From Chloroflexota bacterium (GTDB lineage: Bacteria; Chloroflexota; Dormibacteria; Dormibacterales; Dormibacteraceae): 44,800 nt of DNA. Under the pieces are notes generated by a model. It was not told where the DNA came from, ran no database searches, and saw nothing but the letters and a program-made list of their open reading frames with translations. Positions 33,004 to 42,514 of the stretch are shown here, one piece after another. The position numbers were made by a program, and so were the translations under genes. The stretch lies in assembly GCA_005881155.1 (NCBI GenBank), contig VBHN01000205.1:1-44800 (forward strand), read 5' to 3'. The first letter of the stretch is position 1; every line of letters begins with the position of its first letter.

Positions 33004-34664
33004 GACTCTGCCATGGGCAGCCGGACCCCTCGCTCGCGAGCCACCTGCAGCGCGCGCGGGTAGCCGGCGTCCGCGTGGCGCATGACACCGGTACCAGGGT
33101 CGCTGGTCAGCACCCGGGCCAGCTTCTGGGCGGCCAGCTCGGAACCGTCGGCCACGCAGACCATGCCGGCGTGGATCGAGCGGCCGATGCCGACGCCGCC
33201 ACCGTGGTGGATGCTGACCCAGGTGGCGCCGGCGGCCGTGTTCACCAGCGCGTTCAGCAGCGGCCAGTCGGCGATGGCGTCGGAGCCGTCCTCCATGGCC
33301 TCCGTCTCGCGGTAAGGCGAGGCGACCGAGCCGGCGTCGAGGTGATCGCGGCCGATCACGATCGGGCCCTTCAGCTCCCCCGACCTGACCATCTCGTTGA
33401 AGCGCAGCCCGAGGCGGTCCCGCTGCCCGTAGCCGAGCCAGCAGATCCTTGCCGGCAAGCCCTGGAAGGCGATTCTCTCGCTCGCCTGCCGGATCCCGCG
33501 CGCCAGACCTCCGTACTCGGGGAACTCTTCCAGGACCGCGCGGTCGGTCGCGGCGATGTCGGCTGGATCGCCGGAGAGCGCGACCCAGCGGAACGGCCCT
33601 TTGCCCTCGCAGAAGAGCGGCCGGATGTAGGCGGGCACGAAGCCGGGGTAGTCGAAGGCGCGCGCGAAGCCGCCCAGGCGAGCCTCGGCGCGGAGGCTGT
33701 TGCCATAGTCGAAGACCTCGGCGCCGCGGTCCTTGAAGCCGACCATCGCCTCGCAATGAACGGCCATCGCGGCCCGCGCGCTGGAGATGTACTCGGACGG
33801 CTCCTGCCGGCGCAGCCGCTCCGCCTCGGCCTGCGTCATCTGGTTCGGCAGATAACCGGACAGCGCGTCATGGGCGCTGGTCTGGTCGGTGACGATGTCG
33901 GCCTCGAAGCCCATGGCCAGCAGCGCGGGCAGCGCGTCCGCGGCGTTCGCGACCAGGCCTACGCTGAGCGGTCGACGCTCGGCCTTCGCCCGGCGGCAGC
34001 GCGCCACCGCATCGCCGAGGTCGGAGGCCACCTCGTCCAGGTAGCGGGTCTCGAGCCGGCGCCGGGCCCGCTGCTCGTCGACCTCCACGCAGAGGGCCAC
34101 GCCGCCGTTGAGGGTGATCGCCAGAGGCTGCGCCCCGCCCATCCCGCCCAGGCCGGCGGTCAGCGTGATGGTCCCGGCCAGGGAACCGCCGAAGCGGCGC
34201 CGGGCGATCTCGGCGAAGCACTCGTAGGTGCCCTGGACGATGCCCTGGCTGCCGATGTAGATCCAGGAGCCGGCCGTCATCTGGCCGTACATGGTCAGCC
34301 CCAGCTGCTCGAGGCGGCGGAACTCGTCCCAGGTCGCCCACTCCGGCACCAGGTTGGAGTTCGCGATCAGCACCCGCGGCGCCCACTCGTGGGTCCGGAA
34401 GACGCCGACCGGCTTGCCGCTCTGCACCAGCAGGGTCTCGTCGTCCGCCAGCGAGCGGAGGGAGCGGACGATGGCGTCGAAGGACTCCCAGGAGCGCGCC
34501 GCGCGTCCCGTGCCGCCATAGACGATCAGGTCGTCGGGGCGCTCGGCCACATCGGGGTCGAGGTTGTTCATCAGCATCCGCAGGGCGGCCTCCTGCGGCC
34601 AGCCGCGGCAGGAGAGCTCGGGTCCCCGTGGGGCTCGGACGGGCCTCGCACCGGGCAGCGTCAA
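33000..34664 (-). CDS. hutU: Urocanate hydratase
   Basis: A 554-residue enzyme that converts urocanate to imidazolonepropionate using tightly bound NAD+. The NAD-binding glycine loop is '[20 protein letters not shown]'. The catalytic-region Cys lies in '[19 protein letters not shown]'. Additional family segments: '[16 protein letters not shown]' and '[20 protein letters not shown]'. Length is normal. TTG start overlaps the hutH stop (TTGA); its own stop overlaps the hutF GTG (GTGA). Cytoplasmic, second step of histidine utilisation. Confidence 0.97.
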   Translation of the reverse strand: MTLPGARPVRAPRGPELSCRGWPQEAALRMLMNNLDPDVAERPDDLIVYGGTGRAARSWESFDAIVRSLRSLADDETLLVQSGKPVGVFRTHEWAPRVLIANSNLVPEWATWDEFRRLEQLGLTMYGQMTAGSWIYIGSQGIVQGTYECFAEIARRRFGGSLAGTITLTAGLGGMGGAQPLAITLNGGVALCVEVDEQRARRRLETRYLDEVASDLGDAVARCRRAKAERRPLSVGLVANAADALPALLAMGFEADIVTDQTSAHDALSGYLPNQMTQAEAERLRRQEPSEYISSARAAMAVHCEAMVGFKDRGAEVFDYGNSLRAEARLGGFARAFDYPGFVPAYIRPLFCEGKGPFRWVALSGDPADIAATDRAVLEEFPEYGGLARGIRQASERIAFQGLPARICWLGYGQRDRLGLRFNEMVRSGELKGPIVIGRDHLDAGSVASPYRETEAMEDGSDAIADWPLLNALVNTAAGATWVSIHHGGGVGIGRSIHAGMVCVADGSELAAQKLARVLTSDPGTGVMRHADAGYPRALQVARERGVRLPMAES

Positions 34665-36190
34665 CTCAGCTCGCCCACCGCCGACTGCACGGCCGCGAGC
34701 AGCTCACCGCCAGCGACCAGCCGCTCAGCCGCGGCCAGCTCCGGGCTCTGCCAGCGGTCGGCGCCCGGCCCGGGCACGGCGGCCCGCAAGACCGACCGCG
34801 CTGCCGCGGTGCCCAGGGCGGGGGCAAGCGGTGCGCGGAGGTCGATCCCGCGAGCCGCGCAGACCAGCTCCACGGCCAGGATCCGGCCCAGGTTGGCGAC
34901 CACCGCCCGCAGCTTGCGCGCGGCACCCCAGCCCATCGAGACGTGGTCCTCCTGCATGGCGCTGGTCGGCAGCGAGTCCACGCTCGCGGGCGCCGCCAGG
35001 CGCCGGTTCTCGGCCACCATCGCGGCCTGGGTGTATTGGGCGATCATCACGCCCGAGTTCACGCCCGCTCCCTCAGCCAGGAAGGGCGGCAGGCCCTGGG
35101 AGCGGCCGGCGTCGAGCAGGCGGTCGGTCCGGCGCTCGGAGATGGCGCCGACCTCGGCGGCGGCGATGGCCAGGAAGTCGCAGGCGAAGCCGAGTGGCGC
35201 CCCGTGGAAGTTGCCGCAGGATTCGACGCGTCCGTCAGGCAGGATCATCGGGTTGTCGATCGCGGAGTCCAGCTCCACGGCGGCCACCCGGGCGCTGTGC
35301 GCGACGGTGTCGCGGGCCGCGCCGTTGACCTGGGGAGCGCAGCGGACGGAGTACGCGTCCTGGACCCGGCTGTCCCCGTGGCGGTGGCTGGCCACGATGG
35401 CCGATCCCTCCAGCAGCCGGCGCAGGTTGCTCGCGCTGGCCACCTGGCCCGGGTGCGGGCGCAGCTGCTGCAGGTCGTCAGCAAAGGCCCGGTCCGTGCC
35501 CAGCAAGGCCTCGGTGGTGAGGGCGGCGGTGACATCGGCGATCTTGAGCAGGCGCCCGAGGTCGTCGAGGGCGAGCAGCAGCATCCCGAGCATGCCGTCG
35601 GTCCCGTTGATCAGCGCCAGCCCCTCTTTCGCAGCCAGCGTTAGGGGATGGATGCCGGCGTCCAGCAAGGCGGATACCGCCGGCCGCCGCCGGCCCACTC
35701 GGTCCTGGAGCTCGCCCTCGCCGATCAGCACCAGCGCGCAGTGGGCAAGAGGTGCGAGGTCGCCGCTGGCGCCCAGCGAGCCATGTTCGGGCACGATCGG
35801 GGTCAGGCCGGCATTGAGCAGCGCCAGCATCGTCTCCGCCAGCTCGGGGCGCGCTCCCGAAAAGCCCATCGCGAGCGTCCGCGCCCTCAACAGGAGCATC
35901 GCCCGCACCACCTCCGGCTCGACGGGCGGACCCATACCGGCAGCGTGCGAGCGAACCAACGCCCGCTGCAGCTCCTCACGCCTCTCGGCCGGGATGTAGG
36001 TGTTGGCGAGGGAGCCGAACCCGGTCGAGACGCCGTAGACCGGCTCTTCCGAGGCGCTCAGCCGCGCCACCACCGCCGCGCCGGCCTCCATGCGCCGCCT
36101 CGCCTCGGCGCCCAGCGCGGCGGGCTCACCCTGGCGGGCGACGGCAACGACCTGCGCGGGCGTCAGCCCGGTTCCGTTCACCTCCACCAC
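34661..36190 (-). CDS. hutH: Histidine ammonia-lyase
   Basis: A 509-residue lyase that removes ammonia from histidine to give urocanate. The MIO prosthetic group forms from A141-S142-G143 in '[14 protein letters not shown]'. Other family marks are the N-terminal '[12 protein letters not shown]' Tyr loop and '[17 protein letters not shown]'. Length is standard. GTG start; the gene is first in the hut operon and divergent from gpmA with a 29-nt gap that must hold its promoter. No hut repressor gene is present in the window. Confidence 0.97.
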   Translation of the reverse strand: MVEVNGTGLTPAQVVAVARQGEPAALGAEARRRMEAGAAVVARLSASEEPVYGVSTGFGSLANTYIPAERREELQRALVRSHAAGMGPPVEPEVVRAMLLLRARTLAMGFSGARPELAETMLALLNAGLTPIVPEHGSLGASGDLAPLAHCALVLIGEGELQDRVGRRRPAVSALLDAGIHPLTLAAKEGLALINGTDGMLGMLLLALDDLGRLLKIADVTAALTTEALLGTDRAFADDLQQLRPHPGQVASASNLRRLLEGSAIVASHRHGDSRVQDAYSVRCAPQVNGAARDTVAHSARVAAVELDSAIDNPMILPDGRVESCGNFHGAPLGFACDFLAIAAAEVGAISERRTDRLLDAGRSQGLPPFLAEGAGVNSGVMIAQYTQAAMVAENRRLAAPASVDSLPTSAMQEDHVSMGWGAARKLRAVVANLGRILAVELVCAARGIDLRAPLAPALGTAAARSVLRAAVPGPGADRWQSPELAAAERLVAGGELLAAVQSAVGELS

Positions 36191-36219
36191 GACGACGCCA
36201 ACAGTATCCTCGGGAGGCG

Positions 36220-36970
36220 ATGGGCTACACGCTGGTGCTGCTCCGGCACGGGCAGAGCACCTGGAACCTCGAGAATCGCTTCACGGGCTGGATCGACGTG
36301 CCGCTCTCGGACCTCGGCAGGGAGGAGGCGGTGACGGCCGGGCGGCAGCTGAAACAGGCGGGGATCAAGCCCGACGTCGTCCACACCTCGCTCTTGCTTC
36401 GAGCCATCGACACCGCCCAGATCGCGCTCGCCGAGATGGGGCTCACCTGGCTGCCGGTGAAGCGTTCCTGGCGGCTCAACGAGCGCCATTACGGCGCTCT
36501 CCAGGGCCTGGACAAGGCGGAGACGGCGGCCCGCCACGGCGAGGAGCAGGTGCAGGCCTGGCGGCGCAGCTACGACATCCGGCCGCCCGGCCTCCGACCG
36601 GGAGATCCGGACAACCCCGCTTCCGACGCGCGCTATCGAGACCTCGCGCCCGACCTGAAGCCGGCCACCGAGTGCCTGAAGGACGTGGTCGAGCGGATGC
36701 TCCCCTACTGGTAACGACGCGATCGTGCCGGACCTGCATCGCTTCGAGTGCGTGCTGGTTTCGGCGCACGGCAACAGCCTCCGGGCGCTGGTCAAGCACC
36801 TGGACGGGATCTCGGACGACGAGATCGTCAAGCTCAACATCCCCACCGGGGTCCCGCGCGTCTACGAGCTGGGCCCGGACCTCGAGGTGCTCAGTGCGGA
36901 CTACCTCGGGGACGCCGCCGAGATCGCGGCGAAGGCCAGGGCGGTCGCCGAGCAAGCGAGCAGAAAGTAA
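36220..36970 (+). pseudogene. gpmA: 2,3-bisphosphoglycerate-dependent phosphoglycerate mutase, split by +1 frameshift
   Basis: The first frame has the catalytic '[20 protein letters not shown]' (His10), '[16 protein letters not shown]' and reaches 'VVERMLPYW' where a TAA stops it. Skipping one T at 36712 gives '[12 protein letters not shown]', then the second catalytic His in '[21 protein letters not shown]' and the end at 36970. The repaired protein is 249 residues, the normal GpmA length, with no residue missing. So a single extra base (real mutation, sequencing error, or recoding) breaks the gene. A GGGAGG ribosome site precedes the ATG. Confidence 0.9.
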
Positions 36971-36989
36971 AAACCGGGAGGACTTCGAG

Positions 36990-37463
36990 ATGATCCGAAT
37001 CCCACACCGTGCAGCCGATCCCAAGATCGCGGAGCTCAAACAGCTCCGGATCTTTGCCGGCCTGAGCCCGCGGCTCCTGCGGCGGATGGCGGTCAACCTG
37101 GACGAGGTCACCGTTCCCAGGGGTGAGAAGCTGATGACCGCCGGGCGCGCCAACGACGCGGCCTGGATCCTCCTCGACGGCCAGGCCGAGCTGACCGTCG
37201 GCCGCAAGGTGCGAGAGGTCCTCAAGCGTGGGGACGTGTTCGGACTCCCGAGCATGTTCACGCGCCGCGACTCGGTGGCCGACGTGGTCGCCAGGACGCC
37301 CCTGCGGGCGCTGGTCGCGAGCCACAAGCAGTTCAACTCGCTGGTCGCCGAGCCAGAGGTGGAAATCCGCTTCAAGGCGGCGGTCTTCGACCGGTTTCGC
37401 GACGAGATCGACAAGCTGACCGAGGTAAGCCGGCGCCCGAGGGCTGCGAAAAAGAAGGCTTAG
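36990..37463 (+). CDS. Cyclic-nucleotide-binding-domain protein
   Basis: A 157-residue single-domain protein; ATG 36990 with GGGAGGA upstream, hidden in a longer track ORF. The domain reads 'LKQLRIFAGLSPRLLRRMAVNLDEVTV', then 'GEKLMTAGRANDAAWILLDGQAEL' and 'LKRGDVFGLPSMFTRRDSVADVVA'. The Gly and Arg positions of the phosphate cassette are only partly kept (FGLPSMF...RRDSVAD), so nucleotide binding is uncertain. No HTH follows, unlike Crp. The C-terminus is basic (RRPRAAKKKA). It follows gpmA closely and resembles the cNMP-like module of the fusion protein. Confidence 0.8.
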   Translation: MIRIPHRAADPKIAELKQLRIFAGLSPRLLRRMAVNLDEVTVPRGEKLMTAGRANDAAWILLDGQAELTVGRKVREVLKRGDVFGLPSMFTRRDSVADVVARTPLRALVASHKQFNSLVAEPEVEIRFKAAVFDRFRDEIDKLTEVSRRPRAAKKKA

Positions 37464-37476
37464 CCGAGCTGCTAAG
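37459..37476. terminator. Small hairpin at convergent stops
   Basis: CTTAGC-CGAGCT-GCTAAG is a perfect 6-bp stem that includes both TAG stop codons of the convergent genes. Weak as a terminator. Confidence 0.4.
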
Positions 37477-37780
37477 TGTCCTTCGGGGCCTTGCGGCGAG
37501 GCCGCGGCGGTCGCTTGCGGGGCGCTTCGGGTTCCGCCGGCGACCCCTGCGCGTACTTGCGCTGCAGCTCGTCCACCACTCGCTGGTTGGCGTCCAGGTA
37601 GGCGGCTATCTCATTGCGCTCCGGTTCGACCGGCTGCTCGGCCGGCGCCGGGCGGGTAGGCTTGGCCACCGGTTCCAGCTCGGGTTCGGCCGCCGACGCG
37701 GGGAGCCAGCGCCAGACGGCAAGGCCACCCAGGGCGAGGCCGGCCAGGAAGGCGATGAAGACCCAGACCGTCGGGAGCAT
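37472..37780 (-). CDS. Small membrane-anchored hypothetical protein (102 aa)
   Basis: One N-terminal helix (TVWVFIAFLAGLALGGLAVW) followed by a Pro/Glu-rich linker, a short helical segment 'NEIAAYLDANQRVVDELQRKYAQ' and a very basic C-terminus (RKRPPRPRRKAPKD). ATG start. The layout suggests a membrane-tethered protein with a basic cytosolic tail that might touch nucleic acid or acidic lipids; that is inference. Divergent from the DUF3048 lipoprotein. Confidence 0.65.
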   Translation of the reverse strand: MLPTVWVFIAFLAGLALGGLAVWRWLPASAAEPELEPVAKPTRPAPAEQPVEPERNEIAAYLDANQRVVDELQRKYAQGSPAEPEAPRKRPPRPRRKAPKDT

Positions 37781-37856
37781 GCGGCCCTAAAGGTAAGCCG
37801 ACGGACGCGGCCGCGGCAGGGACCTATGCCCCACTGACGCTATCATCTTATTTGTC

Positions 37857-38813
37857 ATCGTATTTACCAAAACGCTGCTGCTGGTAGCTCTGGCGGCGGT
37901 CCTCACCGCTTGCAGCTCCGGTTCTCTGCCGATCGTTCCAGCCGGGCCGCCCAAGCGGCCTCCGCCGGCCATGGTCCAGGTCGAGAACGCGCCCCAGTCG
38001 CGGCCCCACTCCGGGCTCCAAAGGGCCGACCTGGTCTACGAGTACCTTACCGAGGGCGGCATCACGCGCTTCACCGTCATCTACTTCAGCCCCAATGGAA
38101 GCGACAAGATCGGGCCGGTTCGAAGCGCCCGCCTGGCAGCGCTCCGGCTGCAGAAGTCTTACGGAGGCGTCCTCTTCTACTCGGGGGCCAGCGATCACGT
38201 GCTGGGCCTGATCGAGGACGGCCGCGTCCCGGCCGTGGACGAGAACACCCAGGGCGGTCACTACTTCGTCCGCGACCCCGGCCGCCCGCCGCCCCACAAC
38301 CTCTACACCTCCCAGGACCGGCTGCTGGCGGGCGTTCAGCAGTCCACTCAGAAGGTCGACTACCAGCTTCCGGCCCACGCCGAACCGCCCAAGGGCGGGG
38401 ACGCGGTGACCAAGCTCAGCTTCCAGCAGACCAACGCGCATTCGGTCGCCTACATCTACTCCGCCGACAGCAAGACCTACCTCTACGCGTCGGAGACCGG
38501 GCCCGAGGTGGACACCGAGAACGGCAAGCAGCCCCTGCAGATCACCAACGTGATCCTGGTCCGGGTCGCGCACCACGGCGCCGGCTACACCGAGGACGTG
38601 CTCGGCGAGCAGGGCATCGACTTCGACCTGGCCGGCCAGGGCCCGGCCGAGTTCTACAGCCGAGGCACCCACCTGACGGGCAGCTGGGATCTCTCCGACC
38701 CGGCCAAGCCGCTTCGCTTCCTGGACGCCAAGGGGAAAGACCTGCCCCTGCCGGCCGGCCTGACCTGGATCCACCTGGTCGATCCGGACCTGGCCGTTAC
38801 CGCGAGCGCCTAG
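37857..38813 (+). CDS. DUF3048-family lipoprotein (start codon unusual)
   Basis: The track starts at ATG 37971, but the frame continues upstream into a classic lipoprotein signal: KTLLLVALAAVLTAC with lipobox LTAC. No ATG, GTG or TTG is in frame before it; an ATC at 37857 would put Cys at residue 19 with a Lys in the n-region. The mature part is one DUF3048 domain: 'ADLVYEYLTEGGITRFTVIYF', 'KIGPVRSARLAAL', 'PPPHNLYTSQDRLL' and the closing 'LPAGLTWIHLVDPD'. It corresponds to YerB-like secreted proteins of unknown function. TATCAT at 37841-37846 may be its -10 box. The stop shares CTAG with the convergent paralogue. Confidence 0.8.
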   Translation: MVFTKTLLLVALAAVLTACSSGSLPIVPAGPPKRPPPAMVQVENAPQSRPHSGLQRADLVYEYLTEGGITRFTVIYFSPNGSDKIGPVRSARLAALRLQKSYGGVLFYSGASDHVLGLIEDGRVPAVDENTQGGHYFVRDPGRPPPHNLYTSQDRLLAGVQQSTQKVDYQLPAHAEPPKGGDAVTKLSFQQTNAHSVAYIYSADSKTYLYASETGPEVDTENGKQPLQITNVILVRVAHHGAGYTEDVLGEQGIDFDLAGQGPAEFYSRGTHLTGSWDLSDPAKPLRFLDAKGKDLPLPAGLTWIHLVDPDLAVTASA

Positions 38814-40273
38814 CTGCCGACCACGTCCACCCAGACCAGGCCGCGGGGCAGCAGTAGATCTGCACCGGAAGCGGTCTTGAACACCAACGGGCTGGAGCGA
38901 TCCGCCGCCGACCAGGTCCCGGTCACGTGCTTGCCCCGGTAGTAGACGTCGGTCGCCCCGCCCGAGTCCAGGTCGAAGTCCCGGCCGTGCGTGCAGCAGC
39001 CGCTCTCGATGTCCGCGACCAGGAACTCGCGGGCGTGCAGCACGATGACCATGAAGATCTGGTCCGGCTTGCCCAGCGAGGCGTCCGACATGGTGTCGCC
39101 GTCCTCGATCTTGGCGTAGGTGCCCGTGACCGGGTCGTAGGTGTAGGAGGAGCGATGCTCGGCCACGCCGAAGCTGGCCTGGTCGTCCGTGCCCGCGCCC
39201 AGGTCGACCTTGCCGGTCTTGACCGGGGCGAACTCGGGCACCCCTGAGGCTTGCTCCAGGCTGAGCATGTAGTCGCCGAGCAGCATCAGGTTGTTCGGCG
39301 CCGCGCGAGTGTAGTCGCGGAAGACGGGGTCGGCGTTCAAGTGCGCCCGGGCATCGTTGCTGAGCCCGCTCAAGAAGAGGTTGCCGTGGTAATGGCGCAC
39401 CAGCCGGAAGGAGATCTCGCGGCCGCTGCGGGTCGGGCCGACGACGTTCGGCGCATCTGTGTAGAGCGCGGTCAGGCGCTGGATCGAGCCCTCGGTCTGG
39501 TACTCGAAGACCATCGCCGCGGCCTGGATTCCGACCTGGGGCCGGGCGCCGTAGCCGTCGTTGGGGATCTGGACCAGGGCCGGGAAGGGCAGGTGGCGGG
39601 TGGCGATCTGCACCGTGTAGCTGAGGAAGAGATGCCGCTGCCAGCCGCCGACGGCATGGTGGCCGAGCTGGTCTTTGCCGCCGGTGAGGGCCAGGACCAG
39701 GTCCCCGACCGGTAGGCCGGTGGTGAGGAGGGTCGCCGAGAGGCGATCGTCCGACCAGCTCAGCTGGGCGGGCTGGCCGTTGGCGGTGACGGTGGTCTCC
39801 GCCGGGGACATCCGCGTGTTGAAGGTGAGCGTCAACGGCCTGCCCTGGCCGGCGTCGTCGCCCTCGGCCAGCCCCTGTCCGGAATCGTCCTTCACGGCCA
39901 GGACCCGGGGCGTGATCGTGGTCAGGAAGGTCCAGTTCCGGCCCGCGACAGAGTTGCCCTTGGTGTCGGTGAAGGGAAAGACGAAGAAGTGGTAGAGCGT
40001 CGCCTCCAGCCAGCCCTTGGCCGGCGTCCAGGTGAAGTGGCGGCCATCGCCGGCGCTGACCAGCTCCCCGTCGGTGGCGGGCAGGACCTCGATCTTCTGC
40101 GCCAGCTTCTCCGGGTCGACGGGGTTGGTGAACTGGAGGTTCAGGGCCTGGTCGGTGGCGACCTCGACCTGGTTGTTCTTGAGGTTCAGGTCCGCGGCCG
40201 TCGGGGAGACGGGCAGCAACGAGCAGGAGGCGGCGAGGACGGCGATGGTGAGAAGGGCGAGCCGCGACCGCAT
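38810..40273 (-). CDS. DUF3048-family lipoprotein with N-terminal Ig-like domains
   Basis: A 487-residue lipoprotein; ATG 40273 gives the signal MRSRLALLTIAVLAASC with lipobox LAASC (the track start lies upstream, inside the VOC gene). Two beta-rich Ig-like modules ('ADLNLKNNQVEVATDQALNLQF', then 'PRVLAVKDDSGQGLAEG') precede a DUF3048 domain: 'AAMVFEYQTEGSIQRLTALYT', 'VGPTRSGREISFRLVRHY' and 'LPRGLVWVDVVG'. It is a paralogue of the convergent lipoprotein, with extra N-terminal domains. Extracellular; function unknown, possibly cell-wall associated. Confidence 0.85.
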   Translation of the reverse strand: MRSRLALLTIAVLAASCSLLPVSPTAADLNLKNNQVEVATDQALNLQFTNPVDPEKLAQKIEVLPATDGELVSAGDGRHFTWTPAKGWLEATLYHFFVFPFTDTKGNSVAGRNWTFLTTITPRVLAVKDDSGQGLAEGDDAGQGRPLTLTFNTRMSPAETTVTANGQPAQLSWSDDRLSATLLTTGLPVGDLVLALTGGKDQLGHHAVGGWQRHLFLSYTVQIATRHLPFPALVQIPNDGYGARPQVGIQAAAMVFEYQTEGSIQRLTALYTDAPNVVGPTRSGREISFRLVRHYHGNLFLSGLSNDARAHLNADPVFRDYTRAAPNNLMLLGDYMLSLEQASGVPEFAPVKTGKVDLGAGTDDQASFGVAEHRSSYTYDPVTGTYAKIEDGDTMSDASLGKPDQIFMVIVLHAREFLVADIESGCCTHGRDFDLDSGGATDVYYRGKHVTGTWSAADRSSPLVFKTASGADLLLPRGLVWVDVVGS

Positions 40274-40301
40274 GGGCGGCAACAGGTTAAGGGCAGCAAG
40301 G

Positions 40302-40643
40302 CTATTGCATCTCGAGGACATTGCCGTCCGGGTCGACCAGGTTGAAGGTCCGCTCCCCCCAGGGGCGCTCGCGCGGCTCACCGTCCGGAGCCAGCCCGGC
40401 GGCGAGGAGACGGCGGTGGAGCAGGTCGAGGTCGGACACGCCGACCTCGATGTGGAAGCCCGGCTTGGGCAGCTGGAGCAGACCCAGCAGACCGTCTCCG
40501 ACCTGGAAGAGGGCGAACTGCCCCGGCCGGTGCACCGCCTCCTTGAAGCCCGGGATCCGTCCGTAGAACTCCCGCGAGCGCTCGACGTCCCGCACGTGGA
40601 GGGTCAGACCGTCGAGGTTGGCGCTGAGGGGCTTAGTTGGCAT
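40302..40643 (-). CDS. VOC-superfamily (glyoxalase-like) protein
   Basis: A 113-residue protein with the paired beta-alpha-beta-beta-beta fold. It begins 'LDGLTLHVRDVERSREFYGRIPGF' and ends 'GERTFNLVDPDGNVLEMQ', the typical glyoxalase/dioxygenase VOC start and end. The likely metal ligands are His in 'LTLHV', His in 'FHIEVGV' and the terminal Glu. Substrate unknown. ATG start, divergent from a MarR regulator with only 37 nt between, so MarR probably controls it. Confidence 0.88.
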   Translation of the reverse strand: MPTKPLSANLDGLTLHVRDVERSREFYGRIPGFKEAVHRPGQFALFQVGDGLLGLLQLPKPGFHIEVGVSDLDLLHRRLLAAGLAPDGEPRERPWGERTFNLVDPDGNVLEMQ

Positions 40644-40680
40644 TGGACAGGATGATCATGTTTTATGACGATGGTACCTT
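40644..40680. promoter_or_regulatory. Compact divergent control region, VOC / MarR
   Basis: Only 37 nt separate the two start codons. The gap includes the palindrome ATGATCAT (40652-40659), unusually AT-rich for this window, and is a likely MarR operator. Confidence 0.4.
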
Positions 40681-41142
40681 ATGCCCGAGATGTCAAGCCT
40701 CGACCTCGGCCTCGAGGCCAGCCCGGGCTATCTGCTGGCCCGCCTCGGCGCCGAGTCGCGCCGCCGTTGGAGCCAGGGCCTGGCCACGCTTGGCCTCCGC
40801 ACCGCCCACTTCGGAATGCTGATGACGTTGGCCGCCGTCGGCTCGGCCTCCCAGCGCCAGCTGGGCCGGGCCATCGGCGTCGACCCGCGCAACCTGGTGC
40901 TGCTGATCGACCAGCTCGAGGAGCGGGGACTGGTCGAAAGGGCCGCCGACCTGGGCGACCGGCGCCGCCATGCGGTGCGCCTGACGCCGGCCGGCGAGGC
41001 GGCGCTGGGAGAGCTGCGGCGCGTCGGTGCGGAGGCGGAGGACGAGCTGCTGGCGCCGCTCGACGAACGCGAGCGAAAGCGCCTGCAGGGGCTGCTGTTC
41101 AAGCTGCTGCCGGCTGCCGGCGGCCCTGGGAAACCCGTTTGA
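40681..41142 (+). CDS. MarR-family transcriptional regulator
   Basis: A 153-residue winged-helix repressor. 'HFGMLMTLAAVGSASQRQLGRAIGVDPRNLVLLIDQLEERGLV' is the MarR helix-turn-helix and recognition helix; the wing is 'DRRRHAVRLTPAGEAAL'. Flanking helices form the dimer. It probably represses itself and the divergent VOC gene and responds to a phenolic or oxidative signal. ATG start. Confidence 0.92.
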   Translation: MPEMSSLDLGLEASPGYLLARLGAESRRRWSQGLATLGLRTAHFGMLMTLAAVGSASQRQLGRAIGVDPRNLVLLIDQLEERGLVERAADLGDRRRHAVRLTPAGEAALGELRRVGAEAEDELLAPLDERERKRLQGLLFKLLPAAGGPGKPV

Positions 41143-41216
41143 GGCCGTTGCGCCCGGCCGCCTGATCTCGGATACTGGCGCCGGATCCTGAATCGGGCGC
41201 CGTTTTAGAAGAGCGA

Positions 41217-42506
41217 ATGAGACATCGACTCCTCCGGTCCATCTCCCTGGCCGTGGTCTTCGGCCTCCTGGTCGCACTCCTTCCGAGCGGAGCTCACGCG
41301 GACGCCCTCGACGACCTCGAGGCCCAGATTCAGCGCTATGAGACGCAGCTGGCGCAGATCAACGCCCAGCAGACCAGCGTCAGGGACCAGATCGCCGTCA
41401 CGCAGGACAAGATCGCCAGGCTCCAGGCCGTCCTGGTTCAGCTCAACTCCCAACTGCTGGAGAACAACGCCCGCCTCAGCCAGAACCAGGCCCGGCTCGA
41501 CGACCTGGTCCGGCGCGAGGATGTCCTGACGGCGCAGCTCCAGGAGACCCAGCGCCGGATGGAGGAGCGGCAGTCGGCCTTCGCCTCCCAGGTTCGGGTC
41601 CTGGACAAGGTCGAGAACCGGAGCCCGGTCAGCCTCCTGCTGACCAGCCACAACTTCGTCCAGTTCGTGCAGCGGCTGACCGGCATCAAGCAGGTGGCCG
41701 ACGGGACCAAGCAGCTGGCCGTCCAGCTCCGGGCCGACCGCGATCTGCTCGCCGCCCAGCGCGCCGAGCTGGACCGGGCCCGGACCGAGCAGGCGAAGGC
41801 CGTCGCCACCGTCGAGCAGGCGCGGCTTGTACTGCAGCAGGAGTACGGCATCCAGAGCACGGCCACCTTCCAGCTCCAGGCGCTGCAAGCCCGGCTCGGC
41901 TTGCAGCAGGCGCAGCTGACCAGCCAGGCCAACGGGGTCGAGGCCCAGATCGTGAGCGACGAGCAGCAGGTCCAATCCCTGCTCGCTTTCAGCCACGGGG
42001 CCGGCGGCGACATCGTGGCGCCCGAGTTCCTCTCCGACGGCTGGGGCAAGTACTACAACCAGCGCGACGCCCGCTGGGGGAACGTCTACCTCGGCCGCAG
42101 CCCCTACCAGGTCTGGGAGATCGGCTGCCTGCTCACCAGCGTGGCGATGGTCTACTCGCACTTCGGCTTCCCGAACGTGACCCCGGGGGTGATCGCCGCC
42201 AACCCCGCCAACTTCACCTCGGGCGGGCTGCTCTACAACTCGGCGCTGAACGTCCCCGGGCACCCGGCGGCGATCAACAACAACCCGACCCGGGCCTGGA
42301 TCAACCAGTATCTGCAGGCGGGCGGGACGGTGATCGTGGGCATGTACATCCGGACCGGCGGCACCCACTTCGTGGTCCTGGTCGCGCAGAACGGGCCCTC
42401 GGACTACTGGATCAACGATCCGTGGGAAGAGAACGCGATGCACGTCTCGTACCTGGGGTCGCCCGTGACGGGACCGATCTACGACGCGATCGGCTACTCG
42501 CCCTAG
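41217..42506 (+). CDS. Secreted coiled-coil protein with C39-like cysteine peptidase domain
   Basis: A 429-residue exported protein. Signal peptide MRHRLLRSISLAVVFGLLVALLPSGAHA. Residues about 30-255 form a long Gln/Leu-rich coiled coil of the PcsB/CwlO N-terminal type. The C-terminal domain (about 275-429) is a C39-like papain fold: Cys304 in 'WEIGCLLTSVAM', His384 in 'GGTHFVVLV' and Asp401 in 'YWINDPW'. The layout fits a regulated cell-wall or surface peptidase. It replaces the NlpC/P60 or CHAP module usual after such coiled coils. ATG start just after a TTTTAGAAGAG stretch. Confidence 0.88.
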   Translation: MRHRLLRSISLAVVFGLLVALLPSGAHADALDDLEAQIQRYETQLAQINAQQTSVRDQIAVTQDKIARLQAVLVQLNSQLLENNARLSQNQARLDDLVRREDVLTAQLQETQRRMEERQSAFASQVRVLDKVENRSPVSLLLTSHNFVQFVQRLTGIKQVADGTKQLAVQLRADRDLLAAQRAELDRARTEQAKAVATVEQARLVLQQEYGIQSTATFQLQALQARLGLQQAQLTSQANGVEAQIVSDEQQVQSLLAFSHGAGGDIVAPEFLSDGWGKYYNQRDARWGNVYLGRSPYQVWEIGCLLTSVAMVYSHFGFPNVTPGVIAANPANFTSGGLLYNSALNVPGHPAAINNNPTRAWINQYLQAGGTVIVGMYIRTGGTHFVVLVAQNGPSDYWINDPWEENAMHVSYLGSPVTGPIYDAIGYSP

Positions 42507-42514
42507 ACGGCGCC

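Noticed and set aside
33075-35999. 974-aa plus-strand ORF across hutU and hutH
   Set aside because: It is antisense to two complete, well-conserved hut genes and has the low-complexity composition of a high-GC shadow frame.
36220-36970. Two separate small genes instead of one split gpmA
   Set aside because: The two frames join without loss of any family residue after removing one base, and the second part has no own ribosome site.
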